Positions 21,045 through 29,801 of a DNA stretch of 64,000 bases are shown piece after piece. The notes under the pieces were generated by a model. It ran no database searches. It saw only the letters and a list, made by a program, of their open reading frames with translations, and had not been told where the DNA came from. The position numbers and the translations under genes are program-made. Location: contig CABZNT010000007.1 of NCBI GenBank assembly GCA_902527105.1, positions 1-64,000 of the forward strand, written 5' to 3'. Positions within the stretch are counted from its first letter, which is position 1. Each line of letters begins with the position of its first letter. This DNA is from an uncultured Prochlorococcus sp. (GTDB lineage: Bacteria; Cyanobacteriota; Cyanobacteriia; PCC-6307; Cyanobiaceae).

Positions 21045-22574
21045 ATGGAGTTAGAAGCAAAATTACATGAAATAAAGAAACCAATAATGGTCCTAGGTAC
21101 TTCCAGTGGAGCAGGTAAATCGTTAACCGTTACTGCTATTTGCAGGATTCTTAAAAATTTAGGAGAAGAACCAATACCTTTTAAAGGACAAAATATGAGT
21201 AACAATGCTTGGGTTGATTGGGAAGGTGGAGAGATGGCATATTCACAAGCACTTCAAGCTTTTGCTTGTGGTATTAATCCCTCTGCAGAGATGAATCCCA
21301 TTTTATTAAAACCACAAGGAAACTCAATAAGCGAGGTTATTCACCTTGGCAAAAGCATAGGGACCACAACCGCACAAAATTACTATAAAGATTGGTTTTA
21401 CCCAGGCTGGGAAGTAATTAAAAAAAGTTTAAAGTCTATTTACGAAGGGAATCCGAATTGCCGTTTAATTATCGAAGGGGCTGGAAGTCCGGTAGAGATG
21501 AATTTAATTCATAGAGATCTGACTAATTTAAGAGTTGCTAAGTATTTAAATGCAAATTGCATTTTGGTTACTGATATTGAAAGGGGAGGCGTATTTGCAC
21601 AAATAATTGGTACTCTTGAATTAATGAAGCCTGAAGAAAAGAAGCTTATTAAGGGAATTATTATAAATAGATTTAGAGGAGACCTTTCATTATTTGAAGA
21701 TGGGAAGAAATGGATAGAGAGTAAGACTCAAATCCCTGTTATTGGCATTATTCCATGGTTAAATGATTCATTTCCTCCAGAGGATTCTTTAGATTTAATA
21801 GAGAAAAAATCACTTTCTAAAAATCCTGAAATCAAAGTTGGAATTATAAAATTACCATCTATTAGTAACTTCTCGGATTTTGATCCCCTAGAAAATGAAG
21901 AAACAATATTTATTGAATGGATAAGAAAATCACAAAACCTAAGTAAGTATGACTTCATTATTCTGCCGGGCAGTAAACAAACGATTAAAGATCAAATATT
22001 TCTTGAGAATTCTGGATTATCTAAGGATATAAGGGACTATTCAAAAAACAAAGGAAATATTATTGGCATATGTGGAGGTTTACAAATGTTAGGGACTACA
22101 CTTGAAGATCCTTATTTAAAAGAGGGTTCCAAAAATTATTCTGAACAAAAAATTAAAGGTATTGGATTACTTCCATTAAAAACGACTTTCTTTAAAAAAA
22201 AATTAACACGTCAAATCAAATCTAAATCTATATGGCCGTGCCAATCAGAAATTAATGGATTTGAAATTCATAATGGTCAAACTGTATTAGATAACATCCA
22301 AAGTTCATTAATGATTAATCCTATTTTTAAAGATTCAGACCTTGGTTGGTACAAAGAAAATAATAAAGGAGGAACTATTGCAGGTACATACATTCATGGG
22401 ATCTTTGAAAATGACAGTTGGAGAGTTCAATATATTAATTTAATAAGGAAGAGTAAAAATCTACCAATATTAAATAAAAAATCAATATCTTATAAAGAGA
22501 AGAGACAGCACATTATTGATAATCTTGCGAATGAATTCCATAAACATTTAAATCTCAAATCATTTTTAAGTTGA
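21045..22574 (+). CDS. cobQ: cobyric acid synthase
   Basis: IMVLGTSSGAGKSLTVTAICR, PFKGQNMSNNAWV, GGLQMLGTTLEDP, GTYIHGIFEND. Confidence 0.97.
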   Translation: MELEAKLHEIKKPIMVLGTSSGAGKSLTVTAICRILKNLGEEPIPFKGQNMSNNAWVDWEGGEMAYSQALQAFACGINPSAEMNPILLKPQGNSISEVIHLGKSIGTTTAQNYYKDWFYPGWEVIKKSLKSIYEGNPNCRLIIEGAGSPVEMNLIHRDLTNLRVAKYLNANCILVTDIERGGVFAQIIGTLELMKPEEKKLIKGIIINRFRGDLSLFEDGKKWIESKTQIPVIGIIPWLNDSFPPEDSLDLIEKKSLSKNPEIKVGIIKLPSISNFSDFDPLENEETIFIEWIRKSQNLSKYDFIILPGSKQTIKDQIFLENSGLSKDIRDYSKNKGNIIGICGGLQMLGTTLEDPYLKEGSKNYSEQKIKGIGLLPLKTTFFKKKLTRQIKSKSIWPCQSEINGFEIHNGQTVLDNIQSSLMINPIFKDSDLGWYKENNKGGTIAGTYIHGIFENDSWRVQYINLIRKSKNLPILNKKSISYKEKRQHIIDNLANEFHKHLNLKSFLS

Positions 22575-22825
22575 AAGAAAAAAAAAATATAAAAGTAATA
22601 TGGCCAAACAATAAAGAAACATTTGTTTCAGATGGTGATGACTGGTTTTATTCTGCTGAAAAAGCAGGTTTAGAAATCCCTACTGGCTGCCTCACAGGAA
22701 GTTGTGGAGCCTGTGAAATAGATGTAAACGGTGAAACAATTAGGGCTTGTATAAGTGAAATTAAAAATAATAAACAATGTACATTACGGGTTTCTTTAAC
22801 TACAGACCCCTTTTGGGAAAAATAA
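22571..22825 (+). CDS. 2Fe-2S ferredoxin-like protein
   Basis: GLEIPTGCLTGSCGACEIDVNGETIRAC plant-type 2Fe-2S cysteine pattern; TTG start overlaps cobQ stop. Confidence 0.85.
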   Translation: MKEKKNIKVIWPNNKETFVSDGDDWFYSAEKAGLEIPTGCLTGSCGACEIDVNGETIRACISEIKNNKQCTLRVSLTTDPFWEK

Positions 22826-22838
22826 ATTTCATTAAACT

Positions 22839-23381
22839 TTACCTAATTATTAGATAAAGGAAAAAATAGTAAAAAAATGATCCAAAAAATGTGTTTATCA
22901 GAATAACTTTCTTTTTAATTTTTGACGAGGCAATAATATAGCTACCCAAAACATGAGGTAAGATTGGGAAAGATCTAATGATTAAAATATAAAAAGATTT
23001 GAAAGTAATATTGTCAAAAAATTTATAAAGATTATTTTTTTCTGGTTTTTTTAAAAATAATATATTTCTAGAAAATTTAAATTTAATTTTCCTCAGAATA
23101 AGAACTTGAATAACACTTAAAATGGTTAAAGAAGGAGAAAAGAATAAAACATAATTTAACCCAAAAATCTTTATTAAGATAAAATCAAAAATAATTGATA
23201 AAGGGAGGCCTAAAAATATAGAAACTATATTTAAAGCAATCAAATATTTGTATTGGATATTATTAAAAAGGGACTCAAGATCATAGGTATATTTAAATAT
23301 TAGAGCAAGAAAATAAACCCCTAAATAGGTAAAAAATATTTTAAAAATTACTGATTTAAAATTTAGATCTTTTTGATTCAT
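22839..23381 (-). CDS. membrane protein, DedA/TVP38 (VTT)-like
   Basis: Hydrophobic 180 aa with LGLPLSIIFDFILIKIFGLN and IIRSFPILPHVLGSYIIASSKIKKK reminiscent of VTT motifs. Confidence 0.6.
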   Translation of the reverse strand: MNQKDLNFKSVIFKIFFTYLGVYFLALIFKYTYDLESLFNNIQYKYLIALNIVSIFLGLPLSIIFDFILIKIFGLNYVLFFSPSLTILSVIQVLILRKIKFKFSRNILFLKKPEKNNLYKFFDNITFKSFYILIIRSFPILPHVLGSYIIASSKIKKKVILINTFFGSFFYYFFLYLIIR

Positions 23382-23566
23382 ATGAGATGAACATTAATGA
23401 TGATTATCAAAAACTTAGAGGGCAAATAACATCTTTTCTTACAGGGGAATTATAGAACCAAACAGGAAATATTTAGCAAGTAACTCACTTTATCCACTAT
23501 CAAATTTAATTTATAGGGAATACTTGAGGAAACACATGAAAGTTAATAGAGGAAATGAATTTGCAT

Positions 23567-23594
23567 AAAAAAAAGACCCTTTATTAGGGTCTTT
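23567..23594 (-). terminator. Rho-independent terminator of the Yfr2-like RNA
   Basis: 9-bp perfect stem AAAGACCCT/AGGGTCTTT; T-run on the minus strand (A-run 23567-23574 on plus). Confidence 0.85.
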
Positions 23595-23657
23595 AAAGGT
23601 TTTACTAAATCAAGTGTTTCCTTGTTTCCACTGTTTCAGTAAAACCACTCCTTCACA
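23567..23657 (-). ncRNA. Yfr2-family-like cyanobacterial ncRNA
   Basis: Minus strand: GGTTTTACT-[GAAACAGTGGAAACAAGGAAACACTTGATTT]-AGTAAAACC (9-bp perfect stem, loop with GGAAACA repeats) then AAAGACCCT-AATAA-AGGGTCTTT plus U-run. 5' end approximate. Confidence 0.75.
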
Positions 23658-23869
23658 CGTATTTAAACTATCTCATTAAATTCTTTTTTGTGGAAGGGCT
23701 AAATGGAATGTTGCTTAACTGTCACATGTGCCAGTTTTTCATTTCTTGACATAAAGAAATATCCTAATTCAAAGAAAAGGGAATTTACTTATTAGAGATT
23801 AATGTGTGAAGAGTTTCTAATTTGTAAAACTTACTGGGGAAAGATATAAAGTATCTACAATATTGATTA

Positions 23870-24064
23870 CTAATTCTTTTCCCAAAATAGATAAAGATTT
23901 GAAAACTGGTTTTTAGTATCTACTATTGCGGTACTTGTTGATATCAACTTCCATCCTGCAGAATTACGTTTTTTCATTATTGCTGCAATTTCGTTTTCTT
24001 GTCTTTGAGTATTTGCATTTCCAACTGCGTAATATATATCAAGATCATTTTCTACTTTTGCCAT
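23870..24064 (-). CDS. small hypothetical protein, possibly DUF4177-like
   Basis: 64 aa; NEIAAIMKKRNSAGWKLISTSTAIVD..LYLFWEK. Confidence 0.6.
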   Translation of the reverse strand: MAKVENDLDIYYAVGNANTQRQENEIAAIMKKRNSAGWKLISTSTAIVDTKNQFSNLYLFWEKN

Positions 24065-24156
24065 TTTTAAGGTGATGCTTTATTCAGAGTTAATATTACT
24101 CAATCTTTCATCGTTACTGGGTAAGATTCGATAGGCTGGTTGTAAATAAGTCTTAT

Positions 24157-24243
24157 ATGGTATTACCTTCTCCCCAAATTGCGATAGGACTACTGCTTAT
24201 AAGTATTGGAATAGTAGTTACTTTCGATATCAAAATTGATTAG
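24157..24243 (+). CDS. candidate single-TM micropeptide (28 aa)
   Basis: MVLPSPQIAIGLLLISIGIVVTFDIKID*, in an intergenic gap; not in ORF track. Confidence 0.35.
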   Translation: MVLPSPQIAIGLLLISIGIVVTFDIKID

Positions 24244-24321
24244 TTTAGAAGTAAATAATAAAAAAAAGTTGGATATTTGGGTAAATATCTACTTAATTCA
24301 ATCAATAAAGAATTATCTTAT

Positions 24322-24924
24322 TTAGATCAAGAATAAAAAACACCCTGCAATAAATCCACTTAAATGACCTAACAAACTTACCCCTGGCAAAAATGAGAAA
24401 ATCAAACCTATAAGGCATATTGTCTTTGACATTTTTTGCACTTCGTAATTAGATTTTAAACCAATTTTTTTGCCTAAAAAGTTACTCTTTCCATAAAAAG
24501 ACGTTAACAGTAAGAATCCAAATAAAGCATAGATTATTCCACTAAATCCTAAAGCGGCATAATTCGGATAAATATTAAAAAACGATAAGATCTTTTCGTA
24601 AAACCAGATAATAAAAAAATTCAAAAAAGAACAAATTAAAATAAATTTCACATAAAAATATCTGCTTTCTATTCCAAGTCTCATCAAAAAATATCTAGTA
24701 ATGATTATTCCACCAATATTTGATAATAAATGATTTAAATCTGCATGAATTAGGATTGAGGTGAAAATCCTATAAGGTTGATCACTAATTAATTTTGGTA
24801 CAAAGTAAAAATATTCTTTATCAATAACTCCAATTAAATCTGTAAGTATAAAAACTGAAATTAAAAGAGATGCGCTTAGGATGTATTGCCAATCATATTT
24901 AGATATTGAATTATTAATTGCCAT
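24322..24924 (-). CDS. rhomboid family intramembrane protease
   Basis: HADLNHLLSN, GFSGIIYALFG (catalytic Ser), GHLSGFIAG (catalytic His), multi-TM. Confidence 0.85.
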   Translation of the reverse strand: MAINNSISKYDWQYILSASLLISVFILTDLIGVIDKEYFYFVPKLISDQPYRIFTSILIHADLNHLLSNIGGIIITRYFLMRLGIESRYFYVKFILICSFLNFFIIWFYEKILSFFNIYPNYAALGFSGIIYALFGFLLLTSFYGKSNFLGKKIGLKSNYEVQKMSKTICLIGLIFSFLPGVSLLGHLSGFIAGCFLFLI

Positions 24925-25016
24925 ATTTTCTTTAGTTTTATACTAAAAGAATATCTGCTTACTTATAGAAGTACATAACCTCAAAAGTTTTTTAATGTCT
25001 TGAATTTATATTACCT

Positions 25017-25175
25017 TTAGTAAACTTTGCAATGAGAACTTGTTGGGTGATCTATGCACTCTTTCTCCCAATAATCTTGTCTTGAATCTTTTGGCAGTTG
25101 ATAATTAAAATCATGCATTCTCCAAATATCTGAAGTCGCATTTCTAAGGGCAGTGAATGGAGTGGTGAGTCTCAT
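25017..25175 (-). CDS. small hypothetical protein (52 aa)
   Basis: Not in ORF track: MRLTTPFTALRNATSDIWRMHDFNYQLPKDSRQDYWEKECIDHPTSSHCKVY*; AGGAGG-like RBS on minus strand just upstream. Confidence 0.65.
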   Translation of the reverse strand: MRLTTPFTALRNATSDIWRMHDFNYQLPKDSRQDYWEKECIDHPTSSHCKVY

Positions 25176-25282
25176 AAAACCTCCTATATCTCTACTCCTT
25201 AATTATCCTCTTATTCATATGAAATTAATAGAGTATTAATACCCGAGTATTAGTGCTTTGCGGTTGTCGCTACTATCTTTTC

Positions 25283-25395
25283 TAATTAAGTAGGAGTAGA
25301 AATAATTCAGGAGTCAAAAGCACTTCATCGACTTTGTGGACAGCGAGGTGCATAAGACTCGAAGAGGGCAAATAAATGCCCTCTTATTTTATTAT
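25283..25395 (+). ncRNA. candidate sRNA ending in an orphan terminator
   Basis: Plus-strand terminator with no plus-strand gene upstream; internal hairpin GCACTTC(25320-25326)/GAGGTGC(25345-25351); TACTAT at 25271 as possible -10. 5' end is a guess. Confidence 0.5.
25362..25395 (+). terminator. Rho-independent terminator
   Basis: AAGAGGGCA-AATAAA-TGCCCTCTT 9-bp perfect stem followed by ATTTTATTATT. Confidence 0.8.
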
Positions 25396-25421
25396 TGGGA
25401 CTTCCAGAAACGATAAATTAA

Positions 25422-25506
25422 CGGAGAGGGTGGGATTCGAACCCACGAATAGTTACCTATTAAACGATTTCGAGTCGTTCGCTTTCGACCACTCAGCCAC
25501 CTCTCC
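25422..25506 (-). tRNA. tRNA-Ser (CGA anticodon)
   Basis: GGAGAGGTGGCTGAGTGGTCGAAAGCGAACGACTCGAAATCGTT...GTGGGTTCGAATCCCACCCTCTCC; class II with variable arm, anticodon loop CTCGAAA. Confidence 0.95.
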
Positions 25507-25560
25507 CATATTTAAAATATAAATTAAAAAATTTATACTAAAAATATATTTAGATTTTTG

Positions 25561-26589
25561 TTAATTCCAACCAGTTTCTTTCATTATTTCTATTGCCTTA
25601 CTATTGAATTTGCCAATTTCTTTTATAGTCACATTATCTGGAGTGAAATCTCCAAATTTACTAACAATTCTATTTTGACTTGATTCCTTTAAAGGGTGCT
25701 CATAAGTTTTATTAGCTAAACCTTGACTACCTTCACTAGAAGCTAAATATTCAAGAAGTTTAATAGCCTCATTCTTGTTTTCTGCATATTTATATACGCC
25801 CCCAGCAGTTATATTTACATGCGCAGGATTGGGTATTATTAATTTTATTTTTTCTGCTAAAGAAGCATCTCTTGGGCCTTTAACTCCATCAAGCATCCTT
25901 GCGACATAATAATGATTAACGATTCCAATACCGCACGTTCCCTGCCCTACAGCTCTTATTAATGAAGAATCTCCAGAAAAATAGGGAGTGGAGACATTTG
26001 ATATCAAACCCTTAAGCCAAATTTTTGTTTGGCCAACGCCTTTCTTTGCTATTTGATTAGAAACCAAAGATTGATTATAAGGACTTTTTCTATTTCTTAG
26101 ACATACTTTTCCTTTAAAAGAAGGATTGGTTAGATCCTCAAAATTTTTGATTTTTGTAATATCCACAATATCCGGATTTGTGATGATTACCCTTAATCGC
26201 CTAGTAAGGCCAAACCATTTATTTCTAGGATCTCTTAAATTATTTGGAACACTATTTTCTAGAATATTTGAATTAATTTTTTGAAATAAATTTGCCTTTG
26301 ATGCATTTTCAATTCTTGCTGCATCAACAAGAATTACTAAATCAGCCTGAGAATTTTTACCCTCTCTTTTTAAGCGCTCAATTATAGCTTTTCCATCTGT
26401 TTCTATATATCTAACTTTGATGCCAGTTTGTTCTTGAAATTTTTGATAAACCTCTTTATCTGTATTGTAATGCCTACCAGAAAATAACCTAACCTCTTTC
26501 TCTGCAGAATTTACAGGTTGATTATTTAGAAGTAGCGATAATGTCACTGAAGTAAAAAATAGCTTTTTTAAATAATTCTTTAATTTCAT
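25561..26589 (-). CDS. iron ABC transporter substrate-binding protein (FutA/IdiA/AfuA type)
   Basis: Signal peptide; VRLFSGRHYNTDKEVYQKFQEQTGIKVRYIETDG, VCLRNRKSPYNQSLVSN. Confidence 0.92.
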   Translation of the reverse strand: MKLKNYLKKLFFTSVTLSLLLNNQPVNSAEKEVRLFSGRHYNTDKEVYQKFQEQTGIKVRYIETDGKAIIERLKREGKNSQADLVILVDAARIENASKANLFQKINSNILENSVPNNLRDPRNKWFGLTRRLRVIITNPDIVDITKIKNFEDLTNPSFKGKVCLRNRKSPYNQSLVSNQIAKKGVGQTKIWLKGLISNVSTPYFSGDSSLIRAVGQGTCGIGIVNHYYVARMLDGVKGPRDASLAEKIKLIIPNPAHVNITAGGVYKYAENKNEAIKLLEYLASSEGSQGLANKTYEHPLKESSQNRIVSKFGDFTPDNVTIKEIGKFNSKAIEIMKETGWN

Positions 26590-26721
26590 TTATTAAAATT
26601 GTTATTTTTGTTACCTTACAACAAAAATTTGGTAGAAATAATCCAAAAATAAAAAATCACTTTGTCATGTATATTTCTTTACCTTAGGAAATAACATTCT
26701 GATACTTTCGAGATATAAATC

Positions 26722-27591
26722 TTACTTTACTAAGGGAAAGCCCATGCGTTCCCTCTCTAGTATCCATGAAGAAGCGACTTCTCTAGCTAACTTTCTGATT
26801 TTTTCTACATACTGGGCACGATCAGTTACTGATATTACGCCTCTAGCATCAAGCAAATTAAAGCTATGACTACACTTTAAAACATAATCAAGCGCGGGGT
26901 AAGTTAGCTTCTTTTCAATTAATGAATTTGCTTCATCTTGATATATCTCAAATAATTTTCTGAGATTTTCAGGATTTGATTCAGAGAAATTATATGAACA
27001 TTGACCTTTTTCAAATTGAAGCCAAATATCGCTGTATTTCAGATCTTTATTCCAATTTAAGTCCCAGATACTTTCTTTATCCTGCAAAAACATTGCAATT
27101 CTCTCTAAACCGTATGTAATTTCAATTGGTATTGGTTGACAATCAACTCCCCCGCATTGTTGAAAATAAGTGAATTGAGTAACTTCCATTCCGTCTAGCC
27201 ATACTTCCCAACCTACGCCCCAAGCTCCAAGAGTTGGCGACTCCCAATTATCTTCTACAAATCTTATGTCATGATTTTTAGCCTCTATTCCAAGAGATTC
27301 CAGAGATTTCAAATATTTTTCTTGGATCCCATCTGGGGAAGGCTTAATTATTACTTGATATTGAAAATAATGTTGTGCACGATTAGGGTTATCACCAAAT
27401 CTTCCGTCTGTGGGTCTTCTACATGGCTCAGCATATGCAACAGACCAAGGTTCGGGTCCAATTGCCCTCAAAAAAGTATGAGGACTCATTGTACCAGCAC
27501 CCTTTTCAGTATCATATGGCTGCATAATTAAACAACCCTCTTTGGACCAAAAATTATTTAAATTTTGAATTATATCCTGAAAAAACATCAA
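26722..27591 (-). CDS. glyQ: glycyl-tRNA synthetase alpha subunit
   Basis: [46 protein letters not shown]; start may be the second Met. Confidence 0.97.
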   Translation of the reverse strand: MMFFQDIIQNLNNFWSKEGCLIMQPYDTEKGAGTMSPHTFLRAIGPEPWSVAYAEPCRRPTDGRFGDNPNRAQHYFQYQVIIKPSPDGIQEKYLKSLESLGIEAKNHDIRFVEDNWESPTLGAWGVGWEVWLDGMEVTQFTYFQQCGGVDCQPIPIEITYGLERIAMFLQDKESIWDLNWNKDLKYSDIWLQFEKGQCSYNFSESNPENLRKLFEIYQDEANSLIEKKLTYPALDYVLKCSHSFNLLDARGVISVTDRAQYVEKIRKLAREVASSWILERERMGFPLVK

Positions 27592-27743
27592 ATTTTAAGA
27601 AGTTTAGAATTTAGATCAATGCCATTAAACATAATAACAAAACTTAAAACAAAAAATATTTTTAACTCTAATTTCTGAGAAGCATTATCTGGTATTTGGA
27701 TAGCATAAAACTTAATCCAATATAAACATAAATTAGAAATTAA

Positions 27744-28130
27744 TCATGAAAAAAAATCTAATGGCAAAGGTCCAAAAGTATTAGATTCTTCTGCATCTTC
27801 ATCATATTGGCAAGTTATTAAAATTCCTTCTCCCAGACCATTCTCAGATCTAACAAAAACATTACCAGTTTTTTGGTTGCCTTTTAAAAAAACATATCCA
27901 TCAGCATGAAGAGAATCTAAATTACCAAATTTTATTGAGGAATATTTATTAGAAATTGATTTCAGTGCTTCAATAGCTTTGGTATCAGAAGCTGCCATTA
28001 TTCCTATTGTTATCCAATCGGCATTATAAATATTAGTTTCTAATTCTATTAATAGTTTTTTTTCTTGACTACTGCTTAAATGAGGAGCAGTTCTAAGACT
28101 GTTTAAATCAGCTAATTTATTTATTTCCAT
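27744..28130 (-). CDS. DUF1824 family protein
   Basis: 128 aa; LGEGILITCQYDEDAEESNTFGPLPLDFF. Confidence 0.75.
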   Translation of the reverse strand: MEINKLADLNSLRTAPHLSSSQEKKLLIELETNIYNADWITIGIMAASDTKAIEALKSISNKYSSIKFGNLDSLHADGYVFLKGNQKTGNVFVRSENGLGEGILITCQYDEDAEESNTFGPLPLDFFS

Positions 28131-28157
28131 TAAATTAGTACCTAAAATAATAAATTA

Positions 28158-28490
28158 TTAACCAAAGGTTCTTCCATTCCAAGCCCATAATGAAGCGGGC
28201 ACATCCTCGAAAGAAATATAAATTTTATCTATTGGAATTCCAATTTTTTCATAAACAAAATTAGATATTTGCTTTGCCATCTCTGAAGGATTTAAAGAGC
28301 CTATCGACTTAATTTCTAAAAAACAACAAGGTCTTTCATCATCAAAATACATTTCTAAATTATCATCTAACTTAGCCATAACAAATCTTTTTGATTTATT
28401 TGTTAAAGACGCGACTAATATTGAAATTTCTTCAAGTAATTTCTTCTTATCCTCTATTTTTGCTGAAGTAGAAACATTAATATAAGGCAT
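28158..28490 (-). CDS. macrophage migration inhibitory factor (MIF)/tautomerase family protein
   Basis: MPYINVSTSAK.. with N-terminal Pro; VDDNLEMYFD-type and WAWNGRTF C-terminus typical of MIF. Confidence 0.9.
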   Translation of the reverse strand: MPYINVSTSAKIEDKKKLLEEISILVASLTNKSKRFVMAKLDDNLEMYFDDERPCCFLEIKSIGSLNPSEMAKQISNFVYEKIGIPIDKIYISFEDVPASLWAWNGRTFG

Positions 28491-28492
28491 AT

Positions 28493-28663
28493 TTATGCAG
28501 CTAAATTATCTTTTTGAAAATCATTTTGTAGATTAAAAGTTTTATTTTTTAAAACTTTTTTTGATGAAAGATATGCCATATCGTATTGACTTATTCCGTT
28601 TTTATAGGGATTGAAAAGGGCATTTTTAGATCTACTTTTTTTGCTCCTTTTGAATTCAATCAT
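28493..28663 (-). CDS. small hypothetical protein (56 aa)
   Basis: Not in ORF track: MIEFKRSKKSRSKNALFNPYKNGISQYDMAYLSSKKVLKNKTFNLQNDFQKDNLAA*; stop 2 nt before MIF start. Confidence 0.6.
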   Translation of the reverse strand: MIEFKRSKKSRSKNALFNPYKNGISQYDMAYLSSKKVLKNKTFNLQNDFQKDNLAA

Positions 28664-28815
28664 TTTTACAAAATTATTAATTATTAATTTAACTTTTTTT
28701 TAATAGATGTCTAGCTTTTTTAAAAATCTTTAATTAATTAAATGCAAAATATATTTCTGAATCACAATATGAATAACTATTTATTAAATTTGAATTAGAT
28801 CACTTAATAATCGTT

Positions 28816-29454
28816 TTGGAAGTTCTAAATAATTATCAAAGAAAAAAACTTGATGAGAGCAATGATGAAGAATTTTATTCTGACCCAAAATTTGTTTATC
28901 ATTTAGATGCGAACTTCAGGCAATATCTATCAAATGTTTATAAAAAAGAAATTTCAGACAATTCAACTGTCCTAGATTTAATGTCCAGCTGGGATAGTTA
29001 CTTACCTCAAGAGAAAAAATATAAAAAAGTTATTGGGCATGGATTAAACAAACAAGAACTTGAGAAAAATAAAATTTTTGATACTTATTGGATACAAAAT
29101 TTCAATTTAAATCAAGAAATTCCTTTAGGTAATGAAAGTGTTGATTTCTGTTTAATGGTCGCAGCTTGGCAATATTTACAATACCCAGAAAATTTATCTA
29201 GAGAAATCGTAAGAATTTTGAGTAATGATGGCAAGTTTATAATATCTTTTTCAAATAGAGCATTTTGGCATAAGGCTCCCAACATTTGGACTTCATCCAC
29301 TGAAGAAGAGAGAATTAAATATGTAAGAAAAGTCGTAATATCAAACGGATTTAATGAGCCAAGAATAATTAAAAAGTTTAATGAACCAGTCCAAAATATC
29401 TTCAATTTTTTTAGTAAAGACCCATTTTATTGCTTGATTGCAAGTAAAAAGTAA
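28816..29454 (+). CDS. SAM-dependent methyltransferase-like protein
   Basis: STVLDLMSSWDSYLP, VIGHGLNKQEL, ESVDFCLMVAAWQYLQYPENLSREIVRILSNDGKFIISFSNR; TTG start. Confidence 0.8.
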   Translation: MEVLNNYQRKKLDESNDEEFYSDPKFVYHLDANFRQYLSNVYKKEISDNSTVLDLMSSWDSYLPQEKKYKKVIGHGLNKQELEKNKIFDTYWIQNFNLNQEIPLGNESVDFCLMVAAWQYLQYPENLSREIVRILSNDGKFIISFSNRAFWHKAPNIWTSSTEEERIKYVRKVVISNGFNEPRIIKKFNEPVQNIFNFFSKDPFYCLIASKK

Positions 29455-29550
29455 ATAATACCTTTACTGCATTTCAGATAAAGCTTTGAACAAAGATCTA
29501 TAGCCATACTTTTAAATTTTTACTAATATTGGATAGATAATATTAAAAAT

Positions 29551-29796
29551 ATGGGCTCTAAAAGAGAAAAATATCCTGAAAAATGCCCTTGGGATCTAGG
29601 ACCTAATCAAAACTTAGCTAAAGAAGAAAACTGGACTTTAAGATTAGGTGAAGCAAACGTGTGTTTTAGCAAAAACAAATTAGACAATAATTATTTTCAT
29701 GTAATTAGTAATGAAAATGAAGAACAAATTTTAGCCTTCAGAGCAAGACTTCTTTATCAAAAACTACTTGATAAAGGATTTAGATTGGTTGAATAA
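29551..29796 (+). CDS. conserved hypothetical protein
   Basis: 81 aa, intact start and stop, good spacing. Confidence 0.65.
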   Translation: MGSKREKYPEKCPWDLGPNQNLAKEENWTLRLGEANVCFSKNKLDNNYFHVISNENEEQILAFRARLLYQKLLDKGFRLVE

Positions 29797-29801
29797 AAAA
29801 C

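Noticed and set aside
23703-23795. 30-codon ORF MECCLTVTCASFSFLDIKKYPNSKKREFTY near the Yfr2-like RNA
   Set aside because: No RBS, odd composition, no resemblance to a known small protein.
27600-27735. Hydrophobic reading frame (..FYAIQIPDNASQKLELKIFFVLSFVIMFNG..) between DUF1824 and glyQ
   Set aside because: No start codon in frame until the middle of the hydrophobic stretch; probably chance in AT-rich DNA.
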